Below are positions 9,801 through 19,215 of a stretch of DNA of 63,675 nt, piece by piece; the first letter of the stretch is position 1, and each line of letters opens with the position of its first letter. The position numbers were made by a program, and so were the translations under genes. The notes below the pieces were generated by a model. That model ran no database searches, was not told where the DNA came from, and was given only the letters and a program-made list of their open reading frames with translations. Source of the stretch: an uncultured Bacteroidota bacterium (GTDB taxonomy: Bacteria; Bacteroidota; Bacteroidia; Chitinophagales; Chitinophagaceae); contig CAINOI010000063.1 of NCBI GenBank assembly GCA_903851465.1, forward strand, positions 1 through 63,675, given 5' to 3'.

Positions 9801-11164
9801 CCAAAAGCGGCAGCACCCATCATCTTATTAGACACCTGGCCCACAATGGAATTCATTTCTGATTTATCCAATTGATTATGCCCCTCTTTTTTAGAACTAT
9901 GGTATAACTGATGTAATACAGCCTCAACAATAATAACCGCACCGTCTACAAGCAAGCCAAAATCCAACGCCCCTAAACTCATTAAGTTTCCACTCACACC
10001 AAAAAGATGCATACCTATAAATGCAAATAACATAGCAAGAGGTATGACTGATGCTACGACTAAACCAGCTCTTAAATTACCCAAGAATAAAATCAAGACA
10101 AAAATGACAATCAATGCCCCTTCTAATAAATTTTTAGACACTGTGCCAATAGCATTGTCCACCATTTTTGTTCGGTCTAAGAAAGGCTCAATAACAACCC
10201 CTTCTGGCATTGTCTCCTGAATGGTGGCAATCTTATTTTTAATATCCGCAATCACTTGATTACTATTCTCTCCTTTCAACATCATCACGACTGCACCAGC
10301 CACTTCTCCATCCGCATTGTAGGCTGTTGCACCAAATTTAGTCGCTTCCCCTAACTTTACTTCTGCCACATCCCTAATTAACAAGGGCATCCCATTGGAT
10401 AAAGTCTTGACAGGAATACTTGAAATCTGATCCATGCTATCCACCATTCCTTCTGTTCTAATAAATAACACGCCTGGACCATGTTCAATATAAGCACCCC
10501 CTGCATTTTGATTGTTGTCATTCAATGCAGTATAAATATCATTCACTGATAAATCATATTGCTTTAGCAACTCTGGATTCACGCTCACTTCAAATTGCTT
10601 CACTGCACCACCAAAACTGCTCACATCCGCTACACCAGGTGTACCCAGTAATTGCTTACGAACAATCCAGTCCTGCATTGTTCGTAATTCTGTTAAACTA
10701 TATTTTCCTTCAAAGCCTTTTTTTGGTCTTACTACGTATTGGTAAATTTCACCTAATCCTGTTGTTAATGGACCCAGCTCTGGGATGCCCATTCCTTCTG
10801 GCATTTGTGACTTTACAGTAATCAATCGTTCAGAAACCTGTTGTCTTGCCCAATAAATATCCATACCATCCTTGAATACCAATGTCACTAAGCTTAATCC
10901 AAATCGTGAAAAACTTCTTTGTTCTATCAATCCTGGAATATTCCTTGTAGCTTGTTCAATTGGCACAGTAATCAATCTTTCTACATCTGGCGCACCTGCA
11001 CTTGGAACAGATGTAATAATTAATACCTGGTTATTGGTAATATCGGGAACAGCATCGATTGGCAATTTAGAAATGGAATAAACCCCTCCTAGCATCAAAG
11101 CAAAAAGCCCTAAAAGGACAACTAGTTTATTCTTAATCGAGAACTGTATAATTTTTGATAGCAT
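6839..11164 (-). CDS. CusA/CzcA-type heavy-metal RND pump fused to a TolC-like outer-membrane channel domain
   Basis: 1441 residues. Residues 1 to about 1035 form a complete HME-RND proton antiporter; the TM4 segment contains the family motif GALDFGLLVDGAVIIVEA with the proton-relay Asp. Such pumps export Cu, Ag, Co, Zn or Cd from the periplasm. At about residues 1041-1060 a hydrophobic stretch ending in LQAQ looks like an internal signal peptide or a 13th membrane helix. The remaining about 380 residues form an outer-membrane-factor (TolC-like) domain of long helices with a few strands. This fusion architecture is familiar in Bacteroidota. Together with the downstream adaptor it supplies all three parts of a tripartite system. 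Metal specificity cannot be settled from sequence; the neighbouring HMA protein favours copper. Confidence 0.92.
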   Translation of the reverse strand: MLSKIIQFSIKNKLVVLLGLFALMLGGVYSISKLPIDAVPDITNNQVLIITSVPSAGAPDVERLITVPIEQATRNIPGLIEQRSFSRFGLSLVTLVFKDGMDIYWARQQVSERLITVKSQMPEGMGIPELGPLTTGLGEIYQYVVRPKKGFEGKYSLTELRTMQDWIVRKQLLGTPGVADVSSFGGAVKQFEVSVNPELLKQYDLSVNDIYTALNDNNQNAGGAYIEHGPGVLFIRTEGMVDSMDQISSIPVKTLSNGMPLLIRDVAEVKLGEATKFGATAYNADGEVAGAVVMMLKGENSNQVIADIKNKIATIQETMPEGVVIEPFLDRTKMVDNAIGTVSKNLLEGALIVIFVLILFLGNLRAGLVVASVIPLAMLFAFIGMHLFGVSGNLMSLGALDFGLLVDGAVIIVEAVLHQLYHSSKKEGHNQLDKSEMNSIVGQVSNKMMGAAAFGQIIILIVYLPILSLTGIEGKMFKPMAQTVSFALIGAFILSITYVPMMSAWVLQRNRVQKETMTDKFMQKLEAFYEPLLKKALGIPKQIVGSTIALFIGSILLLTTLGGEFIPKLEEGDFAVDTRVLSGSSLNTTLDATQKASKLLIDRFPEIEKIVTKIGAGEIPTDPMSMEASDLMIILKDKKDWVSAKTFDALADTMGKVMSQVPGITSGFQYPVQMRFNELMTGSRQDVSCKIFGENLDSLAKYAALMGNIIHDVEGAKDLYTETVTGISQIVVHFNRTAIARYGANIKEVNQVIQSAYAGGVAGKVFEGDRRFDLVVKLNTAQKKDWQQIKNLMVTVGNGKQVPLYELAEVRIEEGPYQIQREDAARRIVVGFNVRGKDVKSVVTEVQEKVKKSIQFPPGYYVVYGGQFENLEHAVSRLQIAVPVALLLILVMLFFAFNNIKHCLLIFSAIPFSAIGGVFALWMRGMPFSISAGVGFIALFGVAVLNGIVLLTEMNKLAMEPNRSIVDIIITATKTRLRPILITASVASLGFIPMAISSGAGAEVQKPLATVVIGGLLSATLLTLFVLPIFYQLFEKKRLGQSTIAIILCMIGLNATILQAQPITVKKPLSKVIEQAKLVSPTLKTTEAQIAYYKTLTKSSFDPAKLSLRGEMGNVNSSFNDSKYTIEQVFDLPQVYQAQKNWYNSISQAYSYQSVLDVNFVEYTVEQLYIQLQFQVAKGKLLSHLDSIYSKQLAAVDARFKAGQDNGLEQLNMQNWVSQHQQLMIKHQNEQLGLQKQFSILLEESTLLLPEEQLIFDPKLIDTVIDAGHPMNLLWMQKLKSVIAETNVAKSKILPQVAMGYTNQSFKMNPDDATRYNSVNIGLNIPLFKAGLKQKVKASQVNETVIEHEKEKAILDLNLQIQKAWTNYQQTVDLYQHIQKVLIPNATKMANIANLSFKEGQISYIEWSNAMSQVQQIEIQSLESLELFNLNQSTLYYLLSK

Positions 11165-11232
11165 AATAAAAGTGCTTACTCAATAAAATGAATGGATATG
11201 AATCTTCTAAAGTTAATCATTATTGCGTTAGT

Positions 11233-11793
11233 CTATTCATATACTAAGCTTTGAACGGCAAATCCAGCGTCAGCCACAGCAGCTTTAATTTGATCAATCA
11301 CAACGGTCTTCCCAGATTTAAAAGAAAGGACAAATTTAGACTGCTCAATATCCACCTTCACTTCATCCACAAAATCTAATTTAGTTAGTGCTTTAAAAAT
11401 GGCTTTAGAACACATAGAACATGTTAAGCCCGAAGCCACAAGAGAAACCTTCTTGATGACTGTATCTTGTCTAACCTCACGCTCATATTTGCAACATTCA
11501 TGTAATGCGTCATAGGTTGCTTTTGTAGCTGTTTTATGTTCTGTATCATAGCCAACGGCAGCAATGGCAGTTTCTATTTTGTCTAAATTGGTTTTACCAT
11601 CAAAAATGAGTGTCAATAACTTTGCATCCATATCCCAGCTTGCAGTTGTTGCGCCTGCTGATTTAGCAGCCTTTTCGATACTTGATTTACACATACCACA
11701 ATTACCAGATACTTTTAATTTTGTTGCGGTTTGCGCATTTGCAGTACAAAAAATAGTCATTATAAAACCAGTAAATAAGATCAATTTTTTCAT
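11233..11793 (-). CDS. Periplasmic protein with two heavy-metal-associated (HMA) domains
   Basis: 186 residues. A signal peptide (about 1-20, ending TANAQ) is followed by two ferredoxin-fold HMA domains. The first has Cys32 and Cys35 (GNCGMC), the second Cys125 and Cys128 (LTCSMC). The linker carries an extra HECC cluster (98-101) that could bind metal. The protein probably captures Cu(I) in the periplasm and hands it to the adaptor or pump encoded 68 nt downstream. This handover is inference from context. It is too short, and lacks the ATPase domain, to be a P-type pump. Confidence 0.85.
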   Translation of the reverse strand: MKKLILFTGFIMTIFCTANAQTATKLKVSGNCGMCKSSIEKAAKSAGATTASWDMDAKLLTLIFDGKTNLDKIETAIAAVGYDTEHKTATKATYDALHECCKYEREVRQDTVIKKVSLVASGLTCSMCSKAIFKALTKLDFVDEVKVDIEQSKFVLSFKSGKTVVIDQIKAAVADAGFAVQSLVYE

Positions 11794-11888
11794 AAAATAT
11801 TTTTAACTTTTTTTAATACAAGAAATGTAAATAACATGAGTACAGCAATTAAATATTTACTGCATTCAAAATAATCTCTAGCATAAAA

Positions 11889-12266
11889 TCAAATTAAATA
11901 AAGACAATCTAAGGCATAGATTGGCGGACCTGTAAAAAGTAGCCCCCTTTTGGAATGAACTCGAATAAAAGTATACTTTACAACTACAGTAGGCACTGAT
12001 TCTGTGTCATTAATAACCGGAATAGTGGTTACAAGTATGCCCTTTTTGATTGCTTGAAACTCAGAAGAGGGATGCAGGTCTTGTTTTTTAACAAAAGTTG
12101 TTTTTTCTGCACAACAAGTGTCTTTTTTAGTAGACTTACTTTTTGCAGACTTGCCGCAAAAACATTTTTGAACTTTTCCTCCACATAGATGTGCTTTTAC
12201 AGTTGCTCCAATGCTGGAAAAACTATACACAACCAAAAGTAGAATGGTCAAAATTTGCTTCACCAT
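11889..12266 (-). CDS. HYC_CC_PP family small exported protein
   Basis: 125 residues. A hydrophobic N-terminal signal (about 1-22) is followed by HLCGG (His26, Cys28), FCGKS, a Cys50-Cys51 pair and a terminal GPPIY motif. These are the features that name the HYC_CC_PP family found in Bacteroidota near metal-handling genes. Function is unknown; the Cys/His content and position upstream of the HMA/CusA/CusB genes suggest a metal-responsive or metal-binding role. A promoter box ends only 1 nt before the ATG, so the transcript may be leaderless. Confidence 0.8.
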   Translation of the reverse strand: MVKQILTILLLVVYSFSSIGATVKAHLCGGKVQKCFCGKSAKSKSTKKDTCCAEKTTFVKKQDLHPSSEFQAIKKGILVTTIPVINDTESVPTVVVKYTFIRVHSKRGLLFTGPPIYALDCLYLI

Positions 12267-12267
12267 A

Positions 12268-12275
12268 CAAAGGTA
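12268..12275 (-). promoter_or_regulatory. -7 box (TACCTTTG) abutting the HYC_CC_PP start
   Basis: Perfect TAnnTTTG on the minus strand, one base before the ATG at 12266. Translation might instead begin at the GTG second codon if transcription starts about 4-6 nt after the box. Confidence 0.45.
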
Positions 12276-12278
12276 GCA

Positions 12279-14261
12279 CTAATTGATAAAATTCCACCAA
12301 ATCCCCACTCTTAACCAAGTGCCTGTACCTGGATAATTTGGTGCAGTAAATTGATAACGTGTACCTAGTTGATTACTAGTGGCTAATAAAGTATTCAACT
12401 GTTCCATACGAACAAATCCTTTAAATCTTTTGATCCGAAAGTTTAAAAAAGCATTGGCAATAGGTCTATTATTGGCTGTAAACTGATCTTGTAAGTAAAA
12501 TTGTCCATTCAATGGCATATAGCCATCTGGTTGATACGATGAATGATAAATGAGCTCAAGGCCCGTTGAAAGGAATAAGTTTTTAAAGAAATTACCCTCA
12601 AAAGCAATTCGTTGTCTAGTAAAAATGACTGGCAGATGCAATGGCGCATTGGGATCTACTAGTTGTAATGTTAGTTCATTGTACCAATTCCAATGACGAC
12701 TTAATTTCAGCTGATTTGAGACAGTACCCTTCACATAACTTAACACTTTATCGTAGACCATTGGCTGATACCCTGATCCAAAATACTGATAATTTTGAAT
12801 GAGTTTATATTGGAATGAAGCTGCAATATCAGGCGTTTTTTGATCCCACAAAGCGCCTAATTCAATAATATTTTCTTTATCAATGGTGCCCCTTTGTAAA
12901 ATCGGAAATGCGGTAATTCCTAAACGATTAAAAGAAGGGGTACGATTGGAATTTTGCACCCACAATGCCAATTGATCTCCTTTTTTATTGATTAAACTAC
13001 TCAAAGAAAACTGCGCTTCGTAATCACCCGCATGATAGCCATTCAAAAATAATTTTCCAGATGCTTGGATGTCCCAACGAAGATTCTTGGTTTTATTTTT
13101 ATACATACCAAGCCCATACATGTCATAATTGGACCAAGTTTGCATACTGTCTTTAAAAATTAATGATTGATACCCAAGTCCAATTTGCAGGAATTGATTG
13201 GGATTTGTCTTCTCAGGAAAAGACACTAAGCTAAATTCATTGGCGAATCTTTTCCATTTATCCTGAAACAATATTGCATCTCCAACAGGCAATGTGTAAT
13301 TAAAATATTGTTCATATTTGAGCGCTAATGGATTGGCGTCCGCAAAAATGAATTGATTGGTTTGGTATTTTATTTCATTCTGGAATCTTAGTCTAGGATA
13401 AAATAAAAAAGTCGTCACCGTATCTTTAACCACAGAATCTTTCTGTCCAATATCATAGGTTTGTTTCCATACAAAACTTTGCTCCTTATAAGTTGAGCCT
13501 GTTGCGATATTGGTATTAAACGGGTTTCTAAAAGATGCCCCGCTAATGCCCAACCTTGTTTCTAGCTCATATGGATTATTCAATGAAAGACTATCAATTA
13601 ATGCACTGTTGACCAATCCCCCATTTTCAGATGAAGCAGATTTATTAGATAACATCACCCAATAAGAGGCATATCGCTTTCTCTTTGATTGATAATTGGC
13701 AGTCATGCGCATATTATTCAAATTCGCATGTTGGTTTTTTAAATTACCTGGGGCATTGCTAAAACGATAAGCAAAGGAATAATTAAATTGCTTTGTTTTA
13801 TTTTGGGTATGCAATAGCTCTATCAATTGCTCTCCTTTTCCTCCCAACAAATAACCCAATTCTGTATAAGGTTTTGTTGTTTGATAAAACGGCGTTTGCT
13901 CCAAAGTAAAATTATAGACTTCATATGCCCTAAAGCCTGCATCCCATCCACCTCTTTGCAATGGATTGAATACATAGGATTTGCTAGCATTGCCTAAATT
14001 ACCTAAATGATAGTTGCTATAAGGTAAGATGAATTTTGAATAGAAATCTGTTATAGCGGTATCCATATTCCGAATAGTCAAGCTGTTGTACAATCGATAA
14101 AAAATCGAAATTGAATCCTCTGTCTTATCTCTTTTTTGCAAAGAGTCCGTTGCACCTCCTCCACCACCAAATGAATTAAAGCGCATATTTTGTGCATTCA
14201 GTTGTCCAATGGATAGACAACTTGCAACACAACACATCAATAAAATACGCTTAGTCCTCAT
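12279..14261 (-). CDS. Putative outer-membrane porin (Porin_10-like)
   Basis: 660 residues from the ATG at 14261 (MRTKRILLM). A signal peptide ends near residue 24 (NAQ). The mature part begins with a Gly-rich stretch (SFGGGGGATDS) and then shows many alternating aromatic/polar strands, ending in a short C-terminal strand with aromatic residues, as expected for a large outer-membrane beta barrel. Features such as the ITDFYSKFILPY region and the NPLQRGGWDAGF segment fit the Bacteroidota putative-porin family. The substrate is unknown. The longer frame back to 14312 would overlap the phosphorylase gene and lacks a signal peptide at its start, so it is rejected. The gene follows punA by 40 nt and is probably co-transcribed. 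Confidence 0.75.
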   Translation of the reverse strand: MRTKRILLMCCVASCLSIGQLNAQNMRFNSFGGGGGATDSLQKRDKTEDSISIFYRLYNSLTIRNMDTAITDFYSKFILPYSNYHLGNLGNASKSYVFNPLQRGGWDAGFRAYEVYNFTLEQTPFYQTTKPYTELGYLLGGKGEQLIELLHTQNKTKQFNYSFAYRFSNAPGNLKNQHANLNNMRMTANYQSKRKRYASYWVMLSNKSASSENGGLVNSALIDSLSLNNPYELETRLGISGASFRNPFNTNIATGSTYKEQSFVWKQTYDIGQKDSVVKDTVTTFLFYPRLRFQNEIKYQTNQFIFADANPLALKYEQYFNYTLPVGDAILFQDKWKRFANEFSLVSFPEKTNPNQFLQIGLGYQSLIFKDSMQTWSNYDMYGLGMYKNKTKNLRWDIQASGKLFLNGYHAGDYEAQFSLSSLINKKGDQLALWVQNSNRTPSFNRLGITAFPILQRGTIDKENIIELGALWDQKTPDIAASFQYKLIQNYQYFGSGYQPMVYDKVLSYVKGTVSNQLKLSRHWNWYNELTLQLVDPNAPLHLPVIFTRQRIAFEGNFFKNLFLSTGLELIYHSSYQPDGYMPLNGQFYLQDQFTANNRPIANAFLNFRIKRFKGFVRMEQLNTLLATSNQLGTRYQFTAPNYPGTGTWLRVGIWWNFIN

Positions 14262-14301
14262 ATTTGTTAGTAAGATAGTTCTATTGAAAAAATGACTTGC
14301 C

Positions 14302-15129
14302 TTATGCGGCAATTTCTTTTACCAATGCGCTGAAAATTAAAGTTAACAAAGGTTCAGCTGCATTTGCAGCCGCCAATACTTCTTCGTGCGTGATGACGTT
14401 ATTGTCCTCTCTAATGCCTAAATCGGTCACCACACTCATTGCAAAAACTTTCATCCCACAATGCACCGCAGCAATATTTTCTTGCACTGTACTCATCCCC
14501 ACAACATCTCCACCTGAAATTTTAATCAATTGATACTCTGCTCTTGTTTCAAAAGTTGGCCCCGTCACCCCAACATAGACTCCTTCGTGCACTTTAATAT
14601 TATTTTCTGCTGCTATTCGTTTTGCTTTTTCAATATATGCATTGGCATATGGCTCGCTCATGTCGGGAAATCTTGTACCAAGCACAGGCTCATTTTTGCC
14701 CAACAATGGATTAGGTGTAAAAAAGCTAATATGGTCTTTAATGATCATTAAATCGCCTACCTGATAATCCTTGTTAACGCCACCAGCAGCATTTGATAAT
14801 AATACATTTTCTACCCCTAATAATTTCAAAACACGAATAGGGAAAACTACTTGTTCTGCTGTATAGCCTTCATAAAAATGAAAACGGCCTTCCATGACCC
14901 AAACCTTTTTGCCATTCAATGTACCCAAAATCAATCTTCCTTTATGACCTTCTACGGTACTTACCGGAAAATTTGGAATTTCACTATAAGGAATGCTAAA
15001 TTCTGCTTCAATGACACTTGATAAATTACCCAAACCACTACCTAAGATGATAGCAGTATTTGCTGTTGCACTAATTTTTGATTGAATAAAACCTGCAGTT
15101 GCTTCTAACTGTTGCATTAACGGAGACAT
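14302..15129 (-). CDS. punA: Purine nucleoside phosphorylase (trimeric PNP/MTAP type)
   Basis: 275 residues. Catalyses phosphorolysis of purine nucleosides to free base and ribose-1-phosphate in purine salvage. Family motifs are clear: ILGSGLGNL phosphate loop near residue 30, VEGHKGRL near 65, EGRFHFYEGY near 85, LSNAAGGVN near 115, and the base-site segment GDVVGMSTVQE near 200. The length fits the trimeric group. The start MSPLMQQ is chosen because a TATATTTG promoter box lies 21 nt upstream; the longer frame to 15162 begins upstream of that box. Confidence 0.92.
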   Translation of the reverse strand: MSPLMQQLEATAGFIQSKISATANTAIILGSGLGNLSSVIEAEFSIPYSEIPNFPVSTVEGHKGRLILGTLNGKKVWVMEGRFHFYEGYTAEQVVFPIRVLKLLGVENVLLSNAAGGVNKDYQVGDLMIIKDHISFFTPNPLLGKNEPVLGTRFPDMSEPYANAYIEKAKRIAAENNIKVHEGVYVGVTGPTFETRAEYQLIKISGGDVVGMSTVQENIAAVHCGMKVFAMSVVTDLGIREDNNVITHEEVLAAANAAEPLLTLIFSALVKEIAA

Positions 15130-15150
15130 AAATTGGCCTTTATTGAGCCA

Positions 15151-15158
15151 CAAATATA
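15151..15158 (-). promoter_or_regulatory. -7 box (TATATTTG) for punA
   Basis: Perfect TAnnTTTG with 21 nt to the ATG at 15129. Sits in the gap just upstream of the end of the MFS gene. Confidence 0.6.
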
Positions 15159-15174
15159 ACAACAGTAAGGGACT

Positions 15175-16404
15175 CTAAGCCTTAATTGACTTAGTTTCTC
15201 CCTTTAAAACGGAATAGGCAATGACAGCACTAATGATCATAAATACCGCCCCCATTAAAAAAGATGCTCCCGGAAAATAAATTGGATTGCCAGGCTTGGT
15301 GAAATAAGCAAATAAACTTGTCATAATAAGGGGTCCTGCTATAGAAGTTACACTCATGATACTAGTTAATGAGCCCTGTAATTCGCCTTGTTCATTTTTA
15401 GGCACATGCACAGAAATCAATGATTGCAAAGCAGGTCCAGAAATGCCACCTAAACAATAGGGGATTAAAAAAACAAACATCATCCATGAGCTACTTGCAA
15501 ATGCAAATAAGATTAATCCCAAAGCATATAAAGCAATGCCAAAATACACCGATTTTTCGTTCCCTATTTTTGGATTGATATAACGAATCAATACCCCTTG
15601 TACTAAACCAACCAATAGTCCTACCATTCCCAATGAAAACCCAATCATTTTTGGTGTCCATTTGAATTTTTCCATATTGGCAAAACTCCAATTACTTTGA
15701 ACTGCATGCGCTGCTAAATAAATAAAGACTAGCGCAAAAATTAAACCGGATACTGCTGGATATTTTTTCAAATGCACTAAGGAGCCTAGAGGATTTGATC
15801 TTTTCCAATCAAAAGCCCTTCTGTTTTCTACCGGCAAGGATTCAGGTAATACAAAATAACCATAGACCACATTTAATAAAGCCAAAGATGCAGCAACAAA
15901 AAACGGAAGTCTTGGCCCAATTTCTCCTAAAAATCCTCCCAGCATGGGGCCTATAATGAATCCAATTCCAAAAGCAGCACCAATCATGCCAAAATTTTGT
16001 GCTCTGTTTGAATCATCACTGATATCTGCCATATAAGCTGATGCAGTCGTCACGCTTGCACCAGTAATACCTGAAATAGTTCGACCAACAAATAACCAAA
16101 GAATGGATGGTGCAAATGCTAAGAATAAATAATCCAAACCAAAACCCAATAATGAAATTAACAAGACCGGCCTTCTGCCATATTTGTCACTTAAACTTCC
16201 GATGAATGGTGCAAAGATGAATTGCATGGTTGCATATAAAAAAGTCATCCACCCGCCGTACAAAGATGCCTTACTTAAATCATCTGTATGAAGCAAACCC
16301 TTGATCAATTGTGGAATGACCGGAATGATGATTCCAAGTCCAACAATATCAATCACCAATGTAAGAAAAATGAACCCAACTGCAGCCTTCTTTGTGTTTG
16401 CCAT
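15175..16404 (-). CDS. TCR/Tet-like MFS transporter
   Basis: 409 residues, about 12 transmembrane helices, from the ATG at 16404 (MANTKKA). Inner-membrane proton-coupled exporter of the family containing tetracycline pumps. Motif A between TM2 and TM3 is present (GSLSDKYGRRPVLL), and the TM4-TM5 region carries GRTISGITGASVTTASAYMAD followed by the motif C-like GIGFIIGPMLGGFLG. The substrate is not known; membership does not prove tetracycline resistance. A large inverted repeat overlaps its promoter and probable transcription start. Confidence 0.85.
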   Translation of the reverse strand: MANTKKAAVGFIFLTLVIDIVGLGIIIPVIPQLIKGLLHTDDLSKASLYGGWMTFLYATMQFIFAPFIGSLSDKYGRRPVLLISLLGFGLDYLFLAFAPSILWLFVGRTISGITGASVTTASAYMADISDDSNRAQNFGMIGAAFGIGFIIGPMLGGFLGEIGPRLPFFVAASLALLNVVYGYFVLPESLPVENRRAFDWKRSNPLGSLVHLKKYPAVSGLIFALVFIYLAAHAVQSNWSFANMEKFKWTPKMIGFSLGMVGLLVGLVQGVLIRYINPKIGNEKSVYFGIALYALGLILFAFASSSWMMFVFLIPYCLGGISGPALQSLISVHVPKNEQGELQGSLTSIMSVTSIAGPLIMTSLFAYFTKPGNPIYFPGASFLMGAVFMIISAVIAYSVLKGETKSIKA

Positions 16405-16412
16405 AAAATAAA

Positions 16413-16445
16413 TTGACGGATAGAGCAAATTTGTCTATCCGTCAA
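16413..16445. repeat. 11-bp inverted repeat between clpB and the MFS gene (operator or terminator)
   Basis: TTGACGGATAG (16413-16423) and CTATCCGTCAA (16435-16445) are perfectly complementary, with an 11-nt spacer that itself contains CAAATTTG. On the minus strand the upstream arm overlaps the -7 box of the MFS gene, the place for a repressor operator. Read from clpB, the hairpin is followed by TTTATTTTA, so it could also terminate clpB. Confidence 0.6.
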
Positions 16446-16450
16446 ATATA
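16443..16450 (-). promoter_or_regulatory. -7 box (TATATTTG) for the MFS transporter
   Basis: Perfect TAnnTTTG on the minus strand, 38 nt before the ATG at 16404; its last three bases lie in the inverted repeat. Confidence 0.5.
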
Positions 16451-16475
16451 CAAGTACAATTCAATACTTCAAAAA

Positions 16476-19079
16476 CTAAGCTTCATTCCTAAAGACAACC
16501 ACCCCGTCAAAAATATCAATTAAGACTTTCTTGGACTTGTCAATGGCACCACTTAAAATTTGCTTACTCAATTCATTCACAACTAGTTTCTGAATTAGAC
16601 GCTTTAATGGCCTTGCTCCAAACTGCATGTCAAAGCCTTGTTCTGAGAGGTATTCAACAAGGTAATCTGTAAACTCAATTTGCATGCCATTTTCAGCCAC
16701 AAGAGACTTTAATTGTTTCAATTGAATTTGCACAATCGAAGCCATTTGTTTTCTCAATAATGGCGAGAACATGATGATGTCGTCTACCCTATTTAAAAAT
16801 TCTGGACGAATCGTTTGTTTTAGCAAATCCATTACTTCTGTTTTTGCTTGTGCTGTTTTTTCTTCCAAATTTTGATCTGTCACTTCTTCAAATGCATCCT
16901 GAATTAAATGACTTCCAATATTACTTGTCATGATGATGATGGTGTTTTTAAAATTAACCACCCTCCCTTTATTGTCGGTCAATCTTCCATCATCCAACAC
17001 TTGTAATAAAATATTCCACACATCTGGATGTGCTTTTTCAATTTCATCCAAAAGCACTACACTATAAGGCTTTCGTCGAACAGATTCAGTCAACTGTCCA
17101 CCTTCTTCGTAGCCCACATATCCTGGAGGGGCACCTACCAATCTTGATACTGTATGTTTTTCTTGGTACTCACTCATATCAATTCTGGTCATCATGCTAT
17201 CATCATCAAACAAATAGTTAGCCAATGCTTTAGCCAATTCTGTTTTACCAACTCCAGTTGTCCCTAAGAAGATAAATGAACCAATAGGTTTTTTAGGATC
17301 TTGCAAACCGGCCCTACTTCTTCTAATCGCATCCGAGACTGCTGTTATTGCTTCTTCCTGTCCTACCACCCTTTCATGTAATGCAGATTCTAAATGCAAT
17401 AATTTTTCTCTTTCAGATTGCATCATTTTATGTACAGGGATACCTGTTGCTTTAGCAATATTCTCTGCAATATCATCTGCATCTACTTCCTCTTTCATTA
17501 AACGCTTGCCTTCTTCTCCTAAATCATTTAACTGATTGGTGTACTCCAATAAAAAAGTTTCTTGTTCTTTTAATTTTCCATAACGAATTTCAGCAACCTG
17601 TCCATAATCGCCATTGCGTTCAGCGACTTCTGCCGCTTGCTTTAATTGCTCCATTTTGCCTTTAGCGTCCTGCACTTTATCCACCAATTCTTTCTCCACT
17701 TTCCATTTAGCAGTAAGGGTATCTTGCTGTACCATCATATTGCTTATCTCTACATTCAATTGTTTTAATTGATCTGGATTGTTTTCCCGCTTAATCGCTT
17801 CTCTTTCAATTTCTAATTGTCTAATTTGACGTTGTAAACTATCCAAGTCCTCTGGCATAGAATTCATCTCTAATCTAAGCTTAGCAGCACTTTCATCAAT
17901 TAAATCGATTGCCTTGTCTGGCAAAAAACGATCTGTTATATACCTAGATGAAAGTTCTACAGCAGCCACAATCGCCTCGTCTTTAATTCGAACATGGTGA
18001 TGTGTTTCATACCTTTCTTTTAAGCCCCTTAAAATAGAAATCGCATCTTCTTTTGAAGGCTCGTCAATCATGACTTTCTGAAATCTTCTTTCCAATGCTT
18101 TATCTTTTTCAAAAAACTTTTGGTACTCATTTAAGGTAGTTGCACCAATTGCTCTTAATTCTCCTCTAGCCAATGCTGGCTTCAAAATATTTGCAGCATC
18201 CATGGCGCCATCGCCTCCACCAGCACCTACAAGTGTATGAATTTCGTCAATGAATAATATAATATCTCCATCACTACTTGTCACTTCTTTAATAACACCT
18301 TTTAATCGTTCTTCAAATTCACCTTTGTATTTTGCACCAGCAATCAATAGCCCCATATCTAAAGCGTAAATGATTTTAGACTTTAAATTCTCGGGCACAT
18401 CCCCATTTACAATACGCATCGCCAAGCCTTCTGCAATAGCTGTTTTGCCAACACCAGGCTCCCCAACTAAAATTGGATTGTTCTTGCTTCTTCTGGTCAG
18501 GATATGCAGCGTTCTTCTTATTTCGTCATCACGGCCAATCACAGGATCTAGTTTCCCTTTGTTTGCCATGTCATTTAAATTCTTGGCATATTTATTCAAT
18601 GCTTGAAACTGTGTTTCTTGTGTGGCAGATTGAATCTTTTCACCCTGTCTTAATTCTGTGATAGCCGTTTTTAATCCTTTCTCGGTCAATCCTGCGTCTT
18701 TCAAAATTTTTGCAACAGCATCATTCACTTGAAGGATGCCTACAATTAAATGTTCCACTGTCACAAAATCGTCACCAAAGTCTTTCAAAGATGCAGTCGC
18801 TTTTAATAGCACTGCATTTAAGTCTCTACTCAAACTAGATGCTGGTTCACCAGTTTGTTGCTTTGGTAATTTTTCAAATAATGCATCTAGTTTTTGCAAA
18901 ACCCAGCTTGGTTGTACATTATTTTTCTTCAATAAAAAATCGGTTGGACTGTCTTTATCTCCAAGAATGGCTTTTAATAAGTGCGCAGTTTCAATGTTCG
19001 CATTTTGGTTATTATAGGCCAACTGTTGTGCAGCTTGAACAGCCTCCTGCGCTTTTATGGTATATTGATTTAAATTCAT
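16476..19079 (-). CDS. clpB: ATP-dependent disaggregase ClpB
   Basis: 867 residues, the normal ClpB length. Cytoplasmic hexameric AAA+ unfoldase that works with DnaK to rescue aggregated proteins. Domains in order: N-terminal Clp repeat domain (1 to about 145), AAA-1 with Walker A GEPGVGKT near residue 205 and Walker B IDEIH, the coiled-coil middle domain that distinguishes ClpB (about 405-530), and AAA-2 with Walker A GTTGVGKT near 604 and sensor/arginine residues. No ClpP-binding IGL-type loop was noticed. A weak -7-like TCTATTTG occurs on the minus strand at 19111-19118. Confidence 0.97.
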   Translation of the reverse strand: MNLNQYTIKAQEAVQAAQQLAYNNQNANIETAHLLKAILGDKDSPTDFLLKKNNVQPSWVLQKLDALFEKLPKQQTGEPASSLSRDLNAVLLKATASLKDFGDDFVTVEHLIVGILQVNDAVAKILKDAGLTEKGLKTAITELRQGEKIQSATQETQFQALNKYAKNLNDMANKGKLDPVIGRDDEIRRTLHILTRRSKNNPILVGEPGVGKTAIAEGLAMRIVNGDVPENLKSKIIYALDMGLLIAGAKYKGEFEERLKGVIKEVTSSDGDIILFIDEIHTLVGAGGGDGAMDAANILKPALARGELRAIGATTLNEYQKFFEKDKALERRFQKVMIDEPSKEDAISILRGLKERYETHHHVRIKDEAIVAAVELSSRYITDRFLPDKAIDLIDESAAKLRLEMNSMPEDLDSLQRQIRQLEIEREAIKRENNPDQLKQLNVEISNMMVQQDTLTAKWKVEKELVDKVQDAKGKMEQLKQAAEVAERNGDYGQVAEIRYGKLKEQETFLLEYTNQLNDLGEEGKRLMKEEVDADDIAENIAKATGIPVHKMMQSEREKLLHLESALHERVVGQEEAITAVSDAIRRSRAGLQDPKKPIGSFIFLGTTGVGKTELAKALANYLFDDDSMMTRIDMSEYQEKHTVSRLVGAPPGYVGYEEGGQLTESVRRKPYSVVLLDEIEKAHPDVWNILLQVLDDGRLTDNKGRVVNFKNTIIIMTSNIGSHLIQDAFEEVTDQNLEEKTAQAKTEVMDLLKQTIRPEFLNRVDDIIMFSPLLRKQMASIVQIQLKQLKSLVAENGMQIEFTDYLVEYLSEQGFDMQFGARPLKRLIQKLVVNELSKQILSGAIDKSKKVLIDIFDGVVVFRNEA

Positions 19080-19201
19080 ATTACTAGTTTTAGTATTTAT
19101 TAAATACCCGCAAATAGAAAGCCACTCCTAGAATTCAGCAATTATGTCTTAATCCATCTTAAAAAAGCGTAATAAAGTCAGTCGTACATTGCTTTTTCTG
19201 C

Positions 19202-19209
19202 TAATTTTA
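19202..19209 (+). promoter_or_regulatory. -7-like box (TAATTTTA), leaderless arrangement
   Basis: One mismatch to TAnnTTTG, 6 nt before the ATG at 19216. An alternative weaker box TACATTGC lies at 19185-19192. Confidence 0.35.
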
Positions 19210-19215
19210 CATAAG

